Assembly: GCA_937929945.1 (NCBI GenBank)
Contig: CALFUK010000162.1
Location: 1 to 47,802 of the forward strand
Length of the DNA stretch: 47,802 bases
Origin: an uncultured Saprospiraceae bacterium
GTDB taxonomy: Bacteria > Bacteroidota > Bacteroidia > Chitinophagales > Saprospiraceae
Reading direction: 5' to 3'
The notes under the pieces were generated by a model that saw only the letters and a program-made list of their open reading frames with translations, was not told where the DNA came from and did no database searches. Position numbers and translations under genes: made by a program. This document shows, in pieces, positions 8,874 to 16,376 of this stretch (positions within the stretch are counted from its first letter, which is position 1; each line of letters starts with the position of its first letter).

Positions 8874-8947
8874 GTGGTTGTAGCTCAGCTGGTTAGAGCA
8901 TCGGTTTGTGGTACCGAGGGTCGCGGGTTCGAATCCCGTCTTCCACC
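8874..8947 (+). tRNA. tRNA-His (anticodon GUG)
   Basis: The sequence has TAGCTCAGCTGGTTAGAGCA as D-arm, anticodon stem-loop TCGGT TTGTGGT ACCGA with GTG, and T-arm GCGGG TTCGAAT CCCGT. The discriminator is C, and G at 8873 can serve as the histidine-specific G-1. The acceptor strands GTGGTTG and CTTCCAC pair at five positions, but 5-68 and 6-67 are T-T, so two adjacent mismatches lie inside the stem. CCA is not encoded (CCC then TT). The arms are otherwise intact and I regard the gene as functional. Confidence 0.93.
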
Positions 8948-8950
8948 CTT

Positions 8951-8986
8951 AAGCGGGATTCTTGCAAGAGAGTTCCGCTTTTTTTT
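8951..8986 (+). terminator. Terminator after tRNA-His
   Basis: AAGCGGGA pairs with TTCCGCTT (one G-T) around a loop that itself contains the palindrome CTTGCAAG, followed by a run of eight T. Confidence 0.85.
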
Positions 8987-9021
8987 GGCACTCAGACATG
9001 AGTAGCTATTCATCTCCAGTA

Positions 9022-10293
9022 TTACGCTGTAGCTTCCTTCCGATTCAGGCGATAGAAAGTGACAGATGCCACTAATCCGATCACCGATATACCCACCATC
9101 ATCAGAAATAGATCCTGATGCCCAGCATATCCTGGCGATCTGTCCAGCAGAAAGCCCATGATCGGCCCCATAAAGATGTCAGGCAGGTAACCAATAATCG
9201 AAGCCAGCCCAACTGCTGTCCCGGTAAATGAGAGAGGTATCCGAGCCTCCTCCATGATTGCGAAGTATAGTCCCCTCATCGCGTAGATAGCTATCGCCGT
9301 CAAAAGAATGGAGCTGATGATAATCACAGCAATGACAGAAGTACCACTAAAAAAGGCGATGCTCCCACTACCGAGTATCATCATGATAAAGCAAATCACT
9401 AGCATACGCGAAGACCCCACTCGATCAGCCATCAAGCCAATACTAACGGCGGCGAATGGTCTGACCCAGAATGTCAAAGTACTGATCCCAGCGGCTTGCA
9501 CTTCATTATAGCCTAAGACATCCTGAGCTAATAGCGAGAAATCGTCCGTGATCTTATAGCCGCAGTAAGCACATATGATGATGACTGACTGCAGCCAGAC
9601 GGATGGTATCTTAGCGACGCTGATGATGTCTTTGGTATTAATCTTGTCTCGGGGTGCTGCACCATCAGCATGATCAAACTCCCGCAGCGCAAAAAACACC
9701 AATAAGGCTGCAATAAAAACAAATGATGAAATGAAGATCATCATCTTGAGGAACGCTTGGTTTCTATCTATATCCGTCAGTGTGTTAATATCTCCTTCTA
9801 CAAATACGGAGAACAGCCAAACGCCTACCGTGCCCACTATCGCAGCAAAAAGTCCTCTTCCACCATCTAACAGACCAAACATAAAGCCCTGCTGGTCAGC
9901 TCCCCCGACGATGCGTGTCGCCCTCAATAGTGAGGCCCAAAACAACAAAATGGTCGTCAGTCCCCAATAGGGGTATAGGTAAAATAACGTGTGCTTTGTC
10001 GGAAACAACAATAACACGACCCCTCCAATGCCTGTAGCGACCAGTGCAGTACTCATAAGCTTAGAAGCTGGAAATCGATCCGCCAATGGGCCTCCTAAAA
10101 GATACGCTCCAACAGCGACAAAACCATAAGTAGAGAAATAGCTCCCCAACTCAAAGTTAGTCATGTCAAAGAAAGCTAATACAGTCGGCCTGAAGAGCCT
10201 TGGTATGACGAATGGCAAAAAAAAGATGGACTCACCAGCGATGATCAGTATGAATATCGCTTTGATCTTGTGACGGCCCACTAGGTTTTGCAT
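9022..10293 (-). CDS. MFS transporter
   Basis: A 423-residue inner-membrane carrier with about 12 hydrophobic segments split by a charged central loop (FALREFDHADGAAPRDKINTK region). The loop between helices 2 and 3 has GGPLADRFPASKL, the usual GxLaDRfG(R/K) MFS motif, and the matching position in the second half is GLMADRVGSSR. MFS carriers move small solutes by proton or substrate coupling. The substrate is not readable from sequence; the general look resembles sugar-phosphate or organic-anion permeases. It is a single gene, divergent from the hydroxyacyl-CoA dehydrogenase with 167 bases between the starts. Confidence 0.85.
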   Translation of the reverse strand: MQNLVGRHKIKAIFILIIAGESIFFLPFVIPRLFRPTVLAFFDMTNFELGSYFSTYGFVAVGAYLLGGPLADRFPASKLMSTALVATGIGGVVLLLFPTKHTLFYLYPYWGLTTILLFWASLLRATRIVGGADQQGFMFGLLDGGRGLFAAIVGTVGVWLFSVFVEGDINTLTDIDRNQAFLKMMIFISSFVFIAALLVFFALREFDHADGAAPRDKINTKDIISVAKIPSVWLQSVIIICAYCGYKITDDFSLLAQDVLGYNEVQAAGISTLTFWVRPFAAVSIGLMADRVGSSRMLVICFIMMILGSGSIAFFSGTSVIAVIIISSILLTAIAIYAMRGLYFAIMEEARIPLSFTGTAVGLASIIGYLPDIFMGPIMGFLLDRSPGYAGHQDLFLMMVGISVIGLVASVTFYRLNRKEATA

Positions 10294-10430
10294 TGACTCA
10301 ATATAAGCTTTTATTTATGCTCTCAATAAAAGACCGTTATCTTGGTATCCAAAGCAGCTCACTGGTGCTTGACCCTAATCAAGTATCCGTGAGAAATAGT
10401 ACAATCCATTTATGATCATCGAAGTAAATT

Positions 10431-10438
10431 TATCTTTG
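10431..10438 (+). promoter_or_regulatory. Likely -7 box for the hydroxyacyl-CoA dehydrogenase gene
   Basis: TATCTTTG matches TAnnTTTG and ends 22 bases before the ATG at 10461. The -33 region is not well matched. Confidence 0.45.
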
Positions 10439-10460
10439 TTATAGAAAAAAGAATAGAACT

Positions 10461-11348
10461 ATGAAGTATGTATCAGTTATCGGAGCAGGCACCATGGGCA
10501 ATGGCATCGCACATGTCTTTGCTATGACTGGCTATGAAGTCACATTGATCGACATCTCCAGTGAAGCCTTAAAAAAAGCAATGGCCACCATCAGTAAGAA
10601 CCTAGACAGGATGGTCAGCAAAGAAAAAATAACGGAAGATACTAAAGCCAAAACGCTTGCTTTAATCAAGACGACATCTGACTTAGCTCAAGGCGTCAGC
10701 CAGGCAGATTTAGTCGTCGAAGCAGCCACAGAGAATATTGACCTCAAGTGTAAGATCTTTACCGAGATCGATGCACATGCTCCAGTAGATGCCATACTCG
10801 CCAGTAACACTTCATCTATATCGATTACTAAGATAGCTTCGGTGACTAAACGACCTGAGCAGGTTATCGGTATGCACTTCATGAATCCCGTCCCCATGAT
10901 GAAGCTGATCGAAGTGATCAGAGGCTATAGTACCAGTGATGAGGTAACCAGCCAAATCATGGAACTAAGTATCGCCATCGGCAAGGTCCCCGTAGAGGTG
11001 AATGATTATCCAGGATTCGTCGCTAATAGAATCCTGCTTCCTATGGTCAATGAAGCGATCTACGCTCTGCATGAGGGTGTCGCAGGTGTCAAAGAAATAG
11101 ATACCGTGATGAAGCTCGGCATGGCTCACCTGATGGGTCCGCTTCAGCTGGCTGACTTTATAGGCTTAGACGTATGCCTGTCCATTCTTAAGGTCTTACA
11201 GGATGGATTCGGCCAACCAAAATATGCGCCCTGCCCGCTGCTCGTCAATATGGTCACCGCTGGAAAATTAGGCAGAAAATCGATGGAAGGCTTCTACAGC
11301 TATGAGGCTGGATCTAAGGTGATTAAGGTCTCAGCTGCTTTTGCTTAG
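10461..11348 (+). CDS. hbd: 3-hydroxybutyryl-CoA / 3-hydroxyacyl-CoA dehydrogenase
   Basis: A stand-alone NAD-dependent dehydrogenase that interconverts 3-hydroxyacyl-CoA and 3-oxoacyl-CoA in beta-oxidation or butyrate-type metabolism. The 295-residue length is typical of Hbd. The N-terminal Rossmann fold has GAGTMGNGIA (8-17), with the NAD-selective acidic residue in LIDIS. The catalytic block GMHFMNPVPMMKLIEVI carries the active-site His, and the C-terminal helical domain has DYPGFVANRILLPMVNEA. It is cytoplasmic and monocistronic, and a hairpin overlaps the stop codon. Together with the acyl-CoA dehydrogenase 4 kb away it points to fatty-acid breakdown, although the two are not an operon. 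Confidence 0.93.
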   Translation: MKYVSVIGAGTMGNGIAHVFAMTGYEVTLIDISSEALKKAMATISKNLDRMVSKEKITEDTKAKTLALIKTTSDLAQGVSQADLVVEAATENIDLKCKIFTEIDAHAPVDAILASNTSSISITKIASVTKRPEQVIGMHFMNPVPMMKLIEVIRGYSTSDEVTSQIMELSIAIGKVPVEVNDYPGFVANRILLPMVNEAIYALHEGVAGVKEIDTVMKLGMAHLMGPLQLADFIGLDVCLSILKVLQDGFGQPKYAPCPLLVNMVTAGKLGRKSMEGFYSYEAGSKVIKVSAAFA

Positions 11349-11397
11349 GGTTTCTCATGATCACATAAGTTATCACTCAGAAGACCCTATTTATTCC
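11346..11397 (+). terminator. Hairpin terminator at the end of hbd
   Basis: TAGGGTTTCT (including the stop codon) pairs with AGAAGACCCTA with one bulged base and a loop of about 23 bases, followed by TTTATTCC. It is a moderate-strength terminator candidate. Confidence 0.5.
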
Positions 11398-11563
11398 TCA
11401 ACTTTATAGTGAATGTTGTTAATATGGACAGTCCTAACTATTACAATCGCAATAGATTATTATTGTAGTTGATATACCTGGCTAGTTAAGCTTTGATCAC
11501 TATGTATCATCGACCTTATAAAGAAGTTCTTGCAAACCATACCAAATATAGCTTTACTGGACT

Positions 11564-11962
11564 CTATGCTGGCTCTAAGATATATGGATTTGACATAGTC
11601 TTTCTTCCAAACCTTTTAAGTAGAACTGCCTCATTTGAGTCATCCAAATTTTCAGCCTTAATTATATCTCTTACCATAGGCTGCTTTAATCCAGGAATTC
11701 TAATCTTAAAGAATGGCCATAATTCTTCGGTACTATAAACTTTGTCTAAATCTGAAAATCCAGTCAATCTCGCATAATTCTTTTGAGTTTTGAAAGCTTC
11801 GCTATACCTAAAAATCCAGCGACCACTTTCAATGGTTAAGTAACCAATATGAAGTTCTTTAATCTTCAATGTGAATTGAATATTACCTGTAAATTCAAAT
11901 CCTACAGGACTTGAATTGGTTGTTTCTCCTTTGCTTATTATTTTCTTAAAGAGGTTGAACAT
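11564..11962 (-). CDS. HipA N-terminal-domain-like protein (HipS/HipN type)
   Basis: A 132-residue protein whose middle and C-terminal parts look like the free N-terminal subdomain of HipA. It has an IGYLTIESGRWIFRY strand pair, then YSTEELWPFFKIRIPG (HipA has a ySdeLpPFFaNlLPEG-like block), then LDDSNEAVLLKRFG and a closing NPYILEP. In tripartite HipBST systems a separate protein of this type (HipS) neutralises the kinase, by established knowledge. It overlaps the kinase gene by 17 bases, so the two are surely cotranscribed. It follows the kinase, whereas HipS usually precedes it. Base composition is clearly AT-richer than the flanks. Function as an antitoxin is inferred. Confidence 0.62.
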   Translation of the reverse strand: MFNLFKKIISKGETTNSSPVGFEFTGNIQFTLKIKELHIGYLTIESGRWIFRYSEAFKTQKNYARLTGFSDLDKVYSTEELWPFFKIRIPGLKQPMVRDIIKAENLDDSNEAVLLKRFGRKTMSNPYILEPA

Positions 11963-12983
11963 TAACTATTTTTCTAAGTTTGTGAAATCTTAATTTAAGT
12001 ATTTCAGCCATTAAATACATTCTTTCAGTAGAAAGATAACGAGATATTGACTCATTTAGTTTCAGAATCGCTCTATCCTCAATATCAACCGTTACTAATT
12101 TGGCAATTGTCTCCTTGTAAGTATCATTTCTTTGGGATAAGTATTCGATAAGGTCAAAATGATTGGATTTTGCATTTTCAGCAAAGCTGAATCGAGGTTT
12201 TGATTTAGTTAAAAAGGCCATAATTTGTTCAGTTGAGCCATTATTGTACTGTTTGTACATCTGTTTAATCTGAGCTTCAACCTTATTCCATAATAGTCCA
12301 CGAGCTGTATCATAAATCGGAGCAAATTCAACTGTTTTCTTGTATTCAATTTTTATGTCGCCAATTATTCCCCAATTGTAAAAATGTCTGTCATTATTAC
12401 CTACTATTGCATCAAATGTGATTAATTTAACTAATTCAGTTATTAGCTCTTGACATTGAATAGGATGAACATGATTCAGAGCATTTTCTATAACATCAAA
12501 AGTTAGTAATTCTCTCCTCTGTTTTCTGTCTTCATTTATTTTATCTACAAATTCTTTGTCTTCGAAATATTCATGTAAAATTTCCACACCATGTATTAGC
12601 TTCTTCTTCCCTCTATCTATAAAGTCCTTACTTAAAAATCTAATCTGTCCATTTGCAGTTACCAATTTGGTTTCATTCATTTTTAGACCAATAGCCTCTC
12701 CGATTTGATTGATACCATACTCAAGTATTGATTCATGTGGATAAGATTTACCTCCAAATTTTGCGTAGTATCCATCCCATTTATTCGGCTTGCTTTTCTT
12801 GGGACAATTCTCGTAATATGAATAGGCCTTAATATATTGCTTAGGAGCATCTCCATCTAATGGTACATCAATTACATGATAATGAGAGTTCTTTAGATGT
12901 GGAATCATTTGAATATTGACATAGCCAGAATACTGTATCGATTCTTCTTTTCTTAATTTAGAATTGATTAGGTACTTTTTCAT
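11946..12983 (-). CDS. HipA-like serine/threonine kinase (HipA C-domain, CtkA-like)
   Basis: A 345-residue protein kinase of the HipA/CtkA type lacking the fused N-terminal subdomain. An ATP-binding Lys is seen in YYAKFGGKSY (K75), a partner acidic residue in HESILEYG (E84), the catalytic loop VGNNDRHFYNWG (D198, N203) corresponding to TDGHAKNF-like blocks of HipA, and the metal-binding Asp in APIYDTARG (D225). All core kinase residues are kept, so activity is expected. HipA toxins phosphorylate aminoacyl-tRNA synthetases or other targets; the target here is unknown. It is followed by an overlapping HipN-like gene and preceded by a 63-codon frame with an ATGA overlap. AT-rich base use suggests acquisition by transfer. 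Confidence 0.78.
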   Translation of the reverse strand: MKKYLINSKLRKEESIQYSGYVNIQMIPHLKNSHYHVIDVPLDGDAPKQYIKAYSYYENCPKKSKPNKWDGYYAKFGGKSYPHESILEYGINQIGEAIGLKMNETKLVTANGQIRFLSKDFIDRGKKKLIHGVEILHEYFEDKEFVDKINEDRKQRRELLTFDVIENALNHVHPIQCQELITELVKLITFDAIVGNNDRHFYNWGIIGDIKIEYKKTVEFAPIYDTARGLLWNKVEAQIKQMYKQYNNGSTEQIMAFLTKSKPRFSFAENAKSNHFDLIEYLSQRNDTYKETIAKLVTVDIEDRAILKLNESISRYLSTERMYLMAEILKLRFHKLRKIVNVQPL

Positions 12984-13171
12984 TTATGCCTTTGGATCGC
13001 CCATAACTCTCTGATAACGAGACAATCAGAAGCTTTAAGTCCATTAGTAGCTCTAGATTCTTTGTTTGACTGATAGTCGTTAAGGATTATATAAGAATTG
13101 ATGTCATAATCATCACTAGTTTCTAAGCTTTTGAAGAATCTACGATCAACAAAAGGCCCATACTTCATCAC
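12980..13171 (-). CDS. Doubtful 63-codon frame upstream of the HipA-like kinase
   Basis: An open frame of 63 codons ends in an ATGA overlap with the kinase start, as expected for a coupled upstream gene, and has the same AT-rich base use as the kinase. However, its only start codons (13171 and 13168) lie in the loop of the terminator hairpin of the neighbouring TPR gene. The product (charged, with DYDINSYIILNDYQ and ASDCLVIRELWAIQRHK segments) has no helix-turn-helix that I can see and matches no family I know. It may be a decayed antitoxin end, a leader peptide, or chance. Its region must in any case hold the kinase promoter. Confidence 0.28.
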   Translation of the reverse strand: MMKYGPFVDRRFFKSLETSDDYDINSYIILNDYQSNKESRATNGLKASDCLVIRELWAIQRHK

Positions 13172-13187
13172 TGAAGCTGGGCCTTTT
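13151..13187 (-). terminator. Long hairpin terminator after the TPR gene
   Basis: AAAAGGCCCA pairs with TGGGCCTTTT, and an inner CTTCA/TGAAG stem closes a TCAC loop. The near-perfect symmetry and A/T ends allow it to work in both directions. It separates the TPR gene from the HipA-like locus. Confidence 0.8.
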
Positions 13188-13208
13188 CATCTATATATTC
13201 TTACGGCT

Positions 13209-14033
13209 TTACTTTAATGTCGATATCTTATAGTCAGCTGTCTTCTTGTACTTGGCATCTGTGATCATCTTGTAGGCAGCTACTGCTTCAGCATTCTTAC
13301 CTAATTTCTCTAATGATTCTGCCTTGGCGAATATGACTCTGTCCTTCTTCTCTGGAGCTAAGCCGAGAGCACTGTCCAAATGACTGATGGCATCTGAATG
13401 CTTACCTGTCTCCATTAAGCTTTTAGCCATGTAGTACCTCACATCAGGATTATCTTTCTTAGCGACCAGAGTCGTGCCCAAGCTGATGACCTCATCGTAT
13501 GATTTAGCATTGTAGCTAGAACTAACTAATGATTTAGCACGCTTATATGCCTCTGATTCTTTCTTAGCTTTCCCTTCCGCTTTAGCCATTTCGGACGCTT
13601 TCATGTAGGCGGCCATAGCTTCCGTTTTTTTGCCTTGATCACCCAGTACTCTTGCTAAGCCAATGTAGTTTGAAGAATAGCTTGGATTCAGCGTCGTACC
13701 TTTCGTGTATAGGGCCGTTGCCTCATCGAAGGCTTTTGCTTTTCTTTTACTATTACCCAGATTATAGGCTGCCATGGCACCATTCTTTTTTGCAAGACCG
13801 ACGACTTTATCATTCCCATCAGCTTCTGCCTTAGTCAGTGCCTGCTCTAATGAGGCTAGTCCATCTGCATAATTTTTCGCTTTTAGTGCTGCCAGACCTT
13901 CATTATAGAGACTGGCCGCTGTCTTATCAGCCGCTGCGTCCTGCGCATTTCCAATGGGCGTAAGGAGTAGTGCCAAAGCCAAAATAAGACTGGACTTGAT
14001 AAATAGCTTAGTCATATTGTTTAATATTGTCAT
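13209..14033 (-). CDS. Exported TPR-repeat protein
   Basis: A 274-residue protein with an N-terminal signal (FIKSSLILALALLLTPIGNAQ; cleavage after GNAQ is likely) and four or more tetratricopeptide-like helical pairs (LYNEGLAALKAKNYADGLASL, AYNLGNSKRKAKAFDEATAL, YIGLARVLGDQGKKTEAMAAY, YYMAKSLMETGKHSDAISHL, each quoted in part). TPR scaffolds bind partner proteins; this one should act in the periplasm. Two in-frame starts are possible, at 14033 (MTILNN) or 14015 (MTKLF), the latter giving a more usual signal peptide. It is monocistronic with a strong terminator. No specific partner can be inferred from the neighbours. Confidence 0.82.
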   Translation of the reverse strand: MTILNNMTKLFIKSSLILALALLLTPIGNAQDAAADKTAASLYNEGLAALKAKNYADGLASLEQALTKAEADGNDKVVGLAKKNGAMAAYNLGNSKRKAKAFDEATALYTKGTTLNPSYSSNYIGLARVLGDQGKKTEAMAAYMKASEMAKAEGKAKKESEAYKRAKSLVSSSYNAKSYDEVISLGTTLVAKKDNPDVRYYMAKSLMETGKHSDAISHLDSALGLAPEKKDRVIFAKAESLEKLGKNAEAVAAYKMITDAKYKKTADYKISTLK

Positions 14034-14174
14034 ATCTTAAAATGTTAGATTTAAAGTGTATAAATATGCTTCAGCTCAATATATAAGAAATACGATGGTT
14101 AGCGAAAAGCATTTGTTTAGCAAAATGTTAAAATCGTTAATAATCAAGGCATTACGTTCATAATCGAGAGTTCT

Positions 14175-15128
14175 ATGCAGCTAATCAGTGAAATTACCAA
14201 GGCAAACAGCAGAATCAGACCTTACATCCATCATACTCTGCTCTTACAGTCTGATGCGCTCACAGCCATGTGTGGTGGCAAAGTGTATCTGAAGTTAGAA
14301 AATGAACAATATACTGGCTCATTCAAAGCCAGAGGAAGTCTTAATAAGATTCTATCCCTTTCAGACGCAGAACGTGAGCGCGGACTCGTCACAGCATCTA
14401 CAGGGAACCATGCACAAGGATTCGCCCGGGCCTGTAGCATCGCTGGTGCGAATGGCATCATCTTCTTACCCAAGACTGCTGCTCCATCCAAAGTCGATGC
14501 GCTAAAATATTATGACGTCAACCTGCAATTCTACGGCGATGATAGCCTGACCACAGAGCTCTATGCCAAGCAGTATGCTAAGGACGAAAACAAGGTGTGG
14601 GTCTCACCTTATGACGATCTCCAAATCATCGCTGGTCAGGGCACCATAGGTATGGAGCTACTGCAGGATCTGGAGCATATTGATCGGGTATACATCACTG
14701 TAGGTGGCGGTGGGCTGATCTCAGGCATTGCCAGCTATCTGAAGCATCATAAGCCAGATATAAAGATCATTGGCTGCCAGCCAGCTCACTCACCTGAGAT
14801 GTCACTCAGTGTCGAGGCTGGTGAAATCGTAGATTATCCAGAAGCACTGCCTACCCTATCTGACGGTAGTGCCGGAGGCATAGAGCCAGGTGCTATGACA
14901 TTTCCGATCTGCCAGGAGCTTGTGGATGAGTTCGTGCTGATCAGCGAAGACCAGATCAAAGAAGCCATAAAGCTAGCCGCTCATAAACACCATAAAATAA
15001 TTGAAGGGGCGGCAGGTGTGGCAGTGGCCGCACTGATGAATCAAAGGAAAGAGGCCCGAGGTCGGACCAGTGTCATCATCATTTGTGGAGCTAATATCGG
15101 ACTGGACCTATTCAAATCCATCATCTGA
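14175..15128 (+). CDS. Threonine/serine dehydratase, PLP fold type II (TdcB/serine racemase-like)
   Basis: A pyridoxal-phosphate enzyme of 317 residues that removes ammonia from L-threonine or L-serine, giving 2-oxobutyrate or pyruvate. The PLP lysine lies in GSFKARGS (about K50), the phosphate-binding loop is GGGGLISG, and ASTGNHAQGFA is the substrate/PLP loop. There is no C-terminal ACT regulatory domain, so it is not the isoleucine-inhibited IlvA type but the short catabolic or serine-racemase-like type. Its stop TGA abuts the stop of the convergent acyl-CoA dehydrogenase with no base between. Racemase versus dehydratase activity cannot be told from the sequence. Confidence 0.88.
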   Translation: MQLISEITKANSRIRPYIHHTLLLQSDALTAMCGGKVYLKLENEQYTGSFKARGSLNKILSLSDAERERGLVTASTGNHAQGFARACSIAGANGIIFLPKTAAPSKVDALKYYDVNLQFYGDDSLTTELYAKQYAKDENKVWVSPYDDLQIIAGQGTIGMELLQDLEHIDRVYITVGGGGLISGIASYLKHHKPDIKIIGCQPAHSPEMSLSVEAGEIVDYPEALPTLSDGSAGGIEPGAMTFPICQELVDEFVLISEDQIKEAIKLAAHKHHKIIEGAAGVAVAALMNQRKEARGRTSVIIICGANIGLDLFKSII

Positions 15129-16304
15129 TCATGCAGGAGCATGATAACCCTTACTATCAATCATCATTTTTGAGATAATCTCACACAAGATCTCTGACGT
15201 TCCACCACCTATCTGTCCCAGGCGAGTATCTCTGAACATGCGAGCCATCGGGTATTCTTCCATGAAGCCATAGCCGCCAAACATCTGCAGGCATTCTGTC
15301 ATGACCTTATCTGCCAGCTGGGTCGATAGCAGCTTAGCCATAGATGCCTCCTTCACGAGGTAGTCATCCTGCTCAAATCGAGCGTACAGACTATAGACGA
15401 AGATTTTATTCATTTCGATCTCGGCAGCCATCTGAGCGATTCTATGCCGCAATACTTGAAAGCGGTTGATCTTCTTACCAAAGGCCTCTCGCTCATTCAT
15501 ATACTGTAAGGTCAGCTCCAGCGCATACTCTGCAGCAGCGTAGCCACCTACGGCCATTGCCAATCTTTCTGAGACAAAATGTTGCATGATGTAGAAGAAG
15601 CCCTGATTCTCTCTGCCTAATAACTGGGTCGACGGAATCCTTACATCATCCAAGGCTATCTCACCTGTGTCTGAGGCTCTCCAGCCTAATTTATCTAGCA
15701 TGGTAGCACTCAGTCCAGGCGTATCTCGATCCACAATGAAGAGGCTGATGCCTTTAGCTTTTAGTTCTGGATCGGTCTTAGCTACGATGATTAAGAAGTC
15801 ACTCGTCACTCCATTAGTGATGAAGGTCTTGGAGCCATTGAGGACATAGTCGTCTCCATCTTTTACAGCTGTGGTCCGCAGCGCCTGTACATCTGAACCA
15901 CCACCTGACTCTGTAATCGCTAGGCAGCCGATCTTTTCACCCAAAATTCCTGGTACTAAGTAGCTTTGCTTTTGTTCTTCTGTACCTTCGTGTTTCAGAT
16001 GTGTCAGAGCTAACAATGGATGTGCACCAATGGATGCTCCGAAGCCTCCACTATTCATTCGACCTATCTCTTCATCCATGATGACATTATGCCAAATATC
16101 TAAATTCAGGCCTCCGTATTTTTCCTCCTGAGCAATTCCGAAATAGCCCATCTGGCCAAACTTTTGGTATATACTACGGGGCAATTGTCCATCTTTCTCC
16201 CACTGGTCCACGTGAGGTCTAACTTCCTTTTCTAAGAAGTCTCTAAGTGATTGGCGAAAGAGCTGATGATCATCATTGAAGTAGTAGCTGTAGCTGTCTG
16301 ACAT
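15129..16304 (-). CDS. Acyl-CoA dehydrogenase (long-chain/LCAD-like catalytic layout)
   Basis: An FAD enzyme that introduces the 2,3-double bond of acyl-CoA. I place the start at ATG 16304 (MSDSYSYYF), giving 391 residues; the longer GTG frame from 16328 would begin inside the upstream gene's terminator. FAD/substrate blocks LAITESGGGSDVQALRT and KTFITNGVTSDF and the C-terminal FGGYGFMEEYPMARMFRD are clear. The usual catalytic Glu in the YEGT block is absent (IGGGTSEI). An alternative Glu stands in SERLAMA on helix G, as in long-chain and isovaleryl-CoA dehydrogenases, so the enzyme should be active. Chain-length preference is inferred from this layout. Confidence 0.92.
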   Translation of the reverse strand: MSDSYSYYFNDDHQLFRQSLRDFLEKEVRPHVDQWEKDGQLPRSIYQKFGQMGYFGIAQEEKYGGLNLDIWHNVIMDEEIGRMNSGGFGASIGAHPLLALTHLKHEGTEEQKQSYLVPGILGEKIGCLAITESGGGSDVQALRTTAVKDGDDYVLNGSKTFITNGVTSDFLIIVAKTDPELKAKGISLFIVDRDTPGLSATMLDKLGWRASDTGEIALDDVRIPSTQLLGRENQGFFYIMQHFVSERLAMAVGGYAAAEYALELTLQYMNEREAFGKKINRFQVLRHRIAQMAAEIEMNKIFVYSLYARFEQDDYLVKEASMAKLLSTQLADKVMTECLQMFGGYGFMEEYPMARMFRDTRLGQIGGGTSEILCEIISKMMIDSKGYHAPA

Positions 16305-16318
16305 ATCCCTAATATAAG

Positions 16319-16352
16319 AAAGACCCACAGCTCATGTGAACTGCAGGTCTTT
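16319..16352 (-). terminator. Hairpin after the TonB receptor/OmpA gene
   Basis: AAAGACC and GGTCTTT pair (plus inner CAG/CTG) 25-58 bases past the stop codon at 16377; the minus strand continues TTTCTTATATT. Confidence 0.6.
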
Positions 16353-16376
16353 GTATTTAAGCGTTATTGATGGTGA

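Noticed and set aside
11493-11738. Plus-strand open frame of 81 codons overlapping the HipN-like gene
   Set aside because: It is antisense to the HipN-like gene and lacks any domain pattern or start-site support.
16304-16328. Upstream GTG start for the acyl-CoA dehydrogenase
   Set aside because: It lies in the terminator hairpin of the preceding gene, and the ATG at 16304 gives the N-terminus expected for the family.
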